Of a DNA stretch of 64,000 bases, positions 60,145 to 64,000 are shown in pieces. The translations under genes were made by a program, and so were the position numbers. The notes beneath the pieces are model-generated. The model made no database searches, had not been told where the DNA came from, and was given only the letters and a program-made list of their open reading frames with translations. Numbering within the stretch: the first letter of the stretch is position 1; each line of letters starts with the position of its first letter. The stretch is from Siminovitchia sediminis (lineage in GTDB: Bacteria; Bacillota; Bacilli; Bacillales; Bacillaceae_C), in the NCBI RefSeq assembly GCF_042680885.1, contig NZ_JBHUEO010000005.1:62001-126000 (forward strand), given 5' to 3'.

Positions 60145-61509
60145 TTGTCATTTCAATTTAGACTGCCTGATATCGGTGAAGGGATTCACGAAGGCGAAAT
60201 CGTTAAATGGTTCGTGGAACCGGGCCAAAAGGTAGAAGAAGATGATGTGTTATGTGAAGTTCAAAATGATAAGGCAGTAGTAGAAATACCATCTCCCGTT
60301 GCCGGTACAGTTGAAGAAATACTGGTTAACGAAGGAGAGACGGCTATCGTCGGAGATGCCCTCATCAAAATTGATGCCCCTGGATATGAGGACCTTAAAT
60401 TCAAGGGGGACAATGAAGAGGGAGAAGAAACAACGGAAGAAAATGTTCAATCAACTGCCGAAAGCGGACAAGATTTAAAGAAAGAAGAAGTGAAGACTGA
60501 AGATAAACAAGAGGCACAGCCCGAAACAACCGGTGCAGGTGCGCAGCCTGAATCTGCTGAATCGGAAAGCAGTTCCAATCAGCGAGTGATCGCAATGCCT
60601 TCTGTCAGAAAATATGCACGCGAGAACAACGTAAACATTCACGAAGTTACAGGTTCAGGAAAAAATGGCCGAATCTTGAAATCTGATATTGATGACTTTA
60701 TAAGTGCACCTCCATCTACAGAAAAAAAAGCAGCAGCCAATCCAGAGGAGGCGCCTCCTCAAGAAAAATCTGCACCATCGAAAACAGTGGAAGTTCCGGA
60801 GGGCGCATTCCCGGAAACAAGAGAAAAAATGACGGGTATCCGAAAAGCCATCGCCAGGGCAATGGTCAACTCCAAACATACCGCACCGCATGTTGCGCTG
60901 CTGGATGAAGTGGATGTTTCCGCGCTTGTTGCACATCGCAAGAAGTTCAAGGCTATAGCTGCTGAAAAAGATATTAAATTGACCTATTTGCCGTATGTGG
61001 TAAAAGCCTTGGTGAGTGCATTAAGAGAATATCCTGCTCTAAATACGTCTCTGGATGATGAAACAGAAGAGATCATTCAGAAGCATTATTTCAACATTGG
61101 TATAGCGGCCGATACGGATAGAGGGCTGCTTGTTCCCGTGGTGAAACGTGCAGATACCAAATCGGTGTTTGCCATTTCCAAAGAAATCAATGAACTGGCA
61201 GATAAAGCCAGAACAGGAAAGTTGAGCCCGGATGAAATGCGAGGAGGCTCATGCACCATTACGAATATCGGCTCAGTTGGAGGACAGTGGTTTACGCCAG
61301 TCATTAATCATCCGGAAACTGCGATACTCGGAATCGGACGAATTGCGGAAAAACCAACAGTGAAAAATGGTGAAATTGTAGCCGCTCCTGTGTTAGCATT
61401 ATCATTGAGCTTTGATCATCGGATTATTGACGGCGCAACCGGACAGCAGGCATTAAATCACATCAAGCGCTTGTTAAGTGATCCCGAACTTTTATTAATG
61501 GAGGCGTAG
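60145..61509 (+). CDS. pdhC: Dihydrolipoamide acetyltransferase, E2 component of PDH
   Basis: A 454-residue core subunit. A single lipoyl domain (about 3-78) carries the lipoylated K43 in QNDKAVV. An acidic linker rich in E, T and Q follows (about 85-145). The peripheral subunit-binding domain is around 150-190 (MPSVRKYARENNVNIHEV, GRILKSDIDDF). The catalytic domain ends with the active-site histidine and aspartate in DHRIIDGATG. TTG 60145 is the start, 8 bases after AGGAGG; an extension to 60109 has no site. Confidence 0.95.
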   Translation: MSFQFRLPDIGEGIHEGEIVKWFVEPGQKVEEDDVLCEVQNDKAVVEIPSPVAGTVEEILVNEGETAIVGDALIKIDAPGYEDLKFKGDNEEGEETTEENVQSTAESGQDLKKEEVKTEDKQEAQPETTGAGAQPESAESESSSNQRVIAMPSVRKYARENNVNIHEVTGSGKNGRILKSDIDDFISAPPSTEKKAAANPEEAPPQEKSAPSKTVEVPEGAFPETREKMTGIRKAIARAMVNSKHTAPHVALLDEVDVSALVAHRKKFKAIAAEKDIKLTYLPYVVKALVSALREYPALNTSLDDETEEIIQKHYFNIGIAADTDRGLLVPVVKRADTKSVFAISKEINELADKARTGKLSPDEMRGGSCTITNIGSVGGQWFTPVINHPETAILGIGRIAEKPTVKNGEIVAAPVLALSLSFDHRIIDGATGQQALNHIKRLLSDPELLLMEA

Positions 61510-61512
61510 AGT

Positions 61513-62922
61513 ATGGTAGTAGGAGATTTTCCAATTGAAACAGACACGATTGTCATTGGTGCCGGACCAGGCGGCTATGTAGCAGCCATTCGCGCAGCAC
61601 AGCTTGGTCAAAAAGTAACGATTGTCGAAAAAGGAAATCTTGGAGGAGTGTGCCTGAATGTAGGCTGTATTCCTTCCAAAGCCTTGATTTCCGCATCGCA
61701 TCGTTACCAAGGAGCCAAAAGTTCAGAAGACATCGGCATCACCGCGGAAAATGTTACACTTGATTTCGGGAAAGTCCAAGAATGGAAAGCTGGGGTTGTC
61801 AATAAATTAACCAGCGGTGTAGAAGGGCTTCTAAAAGGAAACAAGGTCGACATTGTAAAGGGTGAAGCCTACTTTGTCGATGAAAACAGCATTCGTGTAA
61901 TGGATGAAAACTCTGCACAAACCTACACATTCAAGCATGCCATCATTGCAACGGGTTCCCGTCCAACTGAAATTCCGGGCTTTCAATATTCAAAGCGGGT
62001 ATTGGATTCAACAGGTGCAATTAACTTAGATGAACTTCCGGAAAAGCTTGTTGTAATCGGCGGCGGATATATTGGAATTGAACTGGGAACAACGTACGCC
62101 AATTTTGGAACAGAAGTAACAATTATCGAATATGAAAAAGACATTCTTGGCGGATTCGAAAAGCAGATGACTGCGTTAGTCAAACGCAATCTGAAAAAGA
62201 AAAATGTAAATGTGATTACAAAAGCTGAGGCAAAAAGCGTGGAAGAAACGGAGTCCGGAGTGAAAGTAACCTACTCTTCAAAAGGGGAAGAACATACAAT
62301 TGAAGCGGATTATGTTCTTGTTACCGTTGGAAGAAAGCCAAATACGGATGAGCTGGGGCTTGAACAAGTTGGAGTCAAAATGAATGACAAAGGCGTCATT
62401 GAAGTCGATAAGCAACGCCGTACAAGTGTTCCAAATATTTTTGCGATCGGGGATATTGTTGAGGGCCCGATGCTTGCCCATAAAGCCTCTTATGAAGGTA
62501 AAATTGCGGCAGAGGCCATCTCTGGACAATCCTCCGAAGTAGACTATCTGGGCATTCCGGCTGTAGTCTTCTCTGAACCTGAATTGGCTTCTGTTGGATA
62601 TTCGGAACAGGATGCAAAAGATGAGGGGATTGAAGTGATTGCAGCAAGATTCCCATATGCTGCAAACGGCCGTGCACTCGCCCTCAATGAAACAGACGGA
62701 TATGTAAAATTAATCACTCGTAAAGAGGATGGATTAATTATCGGCGGCCAAATCGCAGGTGCCAATGCTTCTGATATTATTGCAGAAATTGGACTGGCCA
62801 TAGAATCAGGTATGACTGCAGAAGATGTAGCGATGACCATTCACGCTCACCCTACTTTAGGAGAAATGACGATGGAAGCTGCAGAAATTGCACTTGGAAC
62901 ACCTATACATGTCATGAAGTAA
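61513..62922 (+). CDS. pdhD: Dihydrolipoyl dehydrogenase, E3 component
   Basis: A 469-residue flavoprotein disulfide reductase that reoxidises the lipoyl arm with NAD+. FAD motif is IGAGPGGYVAA (15-25), the redox disulfide is C47/C52 in GGVCLNVGCIPSK, the NAD motif is VIGGGYIGIELG and the catalytic His-Glu dyad is in HAHPTLGE. It may also serve 2-oxoglutarate and branched-chain complexes and the glycine system. Starts 3 bases after pdhC stop; terminator follows. Confidence 0.96.
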   Translation: MVVGDFPIETDTIVIGAGPGGYVAAIRAAQLGQKVTIVEKGNLGGVCLNVGCIPSKALISASHRYQGAKSSEDIGITAENVTLDFGKVQEWKAGVVNKLTSGVEGLLKGNKVDIVKGEAYFVDENSIRVMDENSAQTYTFKHAIIATGSRPTEIPGFQYSKRVLDSTGAINLDELPEKLVVIGGGYIGIELGTTYANFGTEVTIIEYEKDILGGFEKQMTALVKRNLKKKNVNVITKAEAKSVEETESGVKVTYSSKGEEHTIEADYVLVTVGRKPNTDELGLEQVGVKMNDKGVIEVDKQRRTSVPNIFAIGDIVEGPMLAHKASYEGKIAAEAISGQSSEVDYLGIPAVVFSEPELASVGYSEQDAKDEGIEVIAARFPYAANGRALALNETDGYVKLITRKEDGLIIGGQIAGANASDIIAEIGLAIESGMTAEDVAMTIHAHPTLGEMTMEAAEIALGTPIHVMK

Positions 62923-62927
62923 GAAAT

Positions 62928-62958
62928 AACCCATGGAATCTTGGTTCCATGGGTTTTT
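62928..62958 (+). terminator. Terminator of pdhABCD
   Basis: AACCCATGGAA / TTCCATGGGTT (62928-62938 and 62945-62955), 6-base loop, then TTT. Confidence 0.9.
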
Positions 62959-63281
62959 CCATGCTGTATGGCCTAGATGTAAACAACTGTGTTGAGTTCA
63001 GCTCAGCACCTGTCGACCAGGACACATCATCCGGTGCTCCACATAATGGCATGTTCAACACAGAGGTTGGCCCCTGATATGCATGTATGCTCTTCATGAT
63101 GTAATAGAGGCAAGCTGCTGAGCAGCGACTGCAAGGCTGACACATCAGCATGGGTATGTTCCTCCAGGCGCCGTAAAAGGTATGCCCCTGACGCTTTTGT
63201 TCATTCCGCGTAAAAGTATCTTAAGAGCTGCATATACTCTTACAAAGTAATGCGACTAGTTTTTAAAGTTGGTGAGATTGT
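62959..63281. other. Intergenic region after pdhD
   Basis: About 320 bases. The minus strand is open for 79 codons (62912-63151) with a cysteine-rich start, but it overlaps the pdhD terminator and has no ribosome site. Plus-strand signals are limited to the promoter of the next gene. I see no supported gene here. Confidence 0.4.
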
Positions 63282-63536
63282 ATGAAAAAATATGTGGCTA
63301 TGATCACCCAATTCTTTATTTGGAGCGGTTTTACAGTTGTGGAATGGCTGTCCGGAGACGACCGAATTCTTGCGAAGGCAACATTATTTGCCGTGTTTTT
63401 TTATCTGGCTTTTTTGCTTGGAAAAATGATTGTACAATCCAATAAAGTTGCAATAGTTGTTACAGTGGCAAGTTTGGCTGTGTATGGGGGAATTTATCTT
63501 TCATTAGATCTGCTGCAACACTCAACATTTTTGTAG
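63282..63536 (+). CDS. Hypothetical small membrane protein
   Basis: An 84-residue protein with three predicted helices (about 4-20, 30-48 and 55-75). ATG 63282 follows GGTGAG by 5 bases. No motif suggests a function. It precedes a polysaccharide deacetylase lipoprotein by 84 bases on the same strand and may be co-transcribed. Confidence 0.6.
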   Translation: MKKYVAMITQFFIWSGFTVVEWLSGDDRILAKATLFAVFFYLAFLLGKMIVQSNKVAIVVTVASLAVYGGIYLSLDLLQHSTFL

Positions 63537-63620
63537 TCAATAACAGGAGTCTATCATTGGATAAAAAAGAAAGGTATAATGGTAGATATCCAAATTTTAG
63601 CAGTTCGGAAGGGGAAGTTT

Positions 63621-64000
63621 ATGAAAAAGTTTTTCATATTTCTGGCTGCTGTCTCGGTACTGGCAGCCTGCGGGGGAAACCCTGCAGTTCAGGAGGAAGA
63701 TGAGCATCCAAAGAGGGAGGATTCACAGCAGCAACAAACTTTAAAACCTGAAGAAGCAGAAGAAGATTCAGCGGTTCCAGACGGTACGGAGAAGGGGGAG
63801 GATACACCGCAATACAGGTTAAATGATCAATACGCTTTGGAGCCCATTAGTAACGCAAATCCCAGGGTTGTTCTTTTAACCATTGATGATGCACCGGATC
63901 AGTTTGCATTGGAAATGGCAAAAACATTAAAAAAATTGGACGCGCCGGCTATATTTTTTGTGAATGGACATTTCCTTAACAGCCCTGATAAAGAAGAGAT
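63621..64000 (+). CDS. Polysaccharide deacetylase lipoprotein (partial, N-terminal)
   Basis: The gene runs off the right edge; 126 residues are visible. A signal peptide ends in the lipobox LAAC (C18). A linker of about 55 residues rich in E, D, Q and P follows. The NodB-homology domain opens with RVVLLTIDDAPD and continues FALEMAKTLKKLDAPAIFFVNGHFL, the carbohydrate esterase 4 fold that deacetylates peptidoglycan or chitin-like sugars at the cell surface. The first motif reads T-I-D-D-A-P where the classic is T-F-D-D-G-P; the metal-binding aspartates are kept. ATG follows AAGGGGAAG. Confidence 0.85.
   Translation, partial: MKKFFIFLAAVSVLAACGGNPAVQEEDEHPKREDSQQQQTLKPEEAEEDSAVPDGTEKGEDTPQYRLNDQYALEPISNANPRVVLLTIDDAPDQFALEMAKTLKKLDAPAIFFVNGHFLNSPDKEE

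Noticed and set aside
62912..63151. 79-codon minus-strand open frame with cysteine-rich start
   Set aside because: It runs through the pdhD terminator into the pdhD 3' end and has no ribosome site; composition is not convincing.
1..64000. CRISPR array, prophage, transposase or tRNA genes
   Set aside because: None found by reading both strands; repeats present are short palindromic intergenic elements without spacers or transposase.

Overview
This window reads as chromosome of a Gram-positive, endospore-forming member of the Bacillaceae. The evidence is an alpha/beta small acid-soluble spore protein, a Spo0E-type phosphatase, CtsR and sigma-B type control sites, strong AGGAGG ribosome binding sites, frequent TTG and GTG starts, and gene order that matches the Bacillus subtilis yko-ykr-ykv-yku-pdh segment over most of the second two thirds. 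No tRNA, rRNA, CRISPR array, prophage or intact insertion sequence was seen.

Layout. 0-0.3 kb: the end of an EamA-type exporter. 0.3-8.5 kb: a taurine (aminosulfonate) catabolic island. It has a GntR/UTRA regulator, taurine:pyruvate aminotransferase (tpa), a LysR regulator and sulfoacetaldehyde acetyltransferase (xsc) on the plus strand, with a convergent tauCAB-like ABC importer on the minus strand. The importer permease gene carries an in-frame amber codon, and a run of 14 G sits where the tauA ribosome binding site should be. 9-10.5 kb: an APC amino acid permease with a good cre site. 11-17 kb: a glycolate oxidase operon (glcE-glcF-glcD) with a lactate/glycolate permease. 17-23 kb: a flavin-binding stress protein, release factor 3 and an RND exporter.

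23-47 kb is the Bacillus core segment. It holds a Mn2+ (yybP-ykoY) riboswitch and terC, a SASP, ktrD, DAP dehydrogenase, a B12-radical SAM protein, an acyltransferase, ogt, a spo0E-like gene and clpE with clustered CtsR operators. Then come ykvI, ykvS, a yeiH-type transporter, an atypical SDR (ykvO-like), ykwC, ykyB, ykuJ, darB, two MFS exporters, ccpC, peroxiredoxin ykuU and ykuV. 47-51.5 kb: fdhD, an OFA-family antiporter, a sigma-B type general stress gene and cvfB. 51.8-64 kb: ktrC, rnjA and rpoY, ykrA, def, ykyA, the pdhABCD operon, a small membrane protein and the start of a polysaccharide deacetylase lipoprotein.

How it fits together. Taurine is imported, transaminated to sulfoacetaldehyde and split to acetyl phosphate plus sulfite. 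Glycolate feeds glyoxylate and electrons to the membrane. Pyruvate enters the TCA cycle through PDH. KtrC, KtrD and DarB are all linked to cyclic di-AMP and potassium control in B. subtilis. The most rewarding loose ends are the broken importer, a dyad operator shared between gntR and tpa, a complete transcription unit for a 23-residue cationic peptide, several structured or repeated intergenic elements, and ddh being present while dapH/dapL are absent from their usual neighbourhood.
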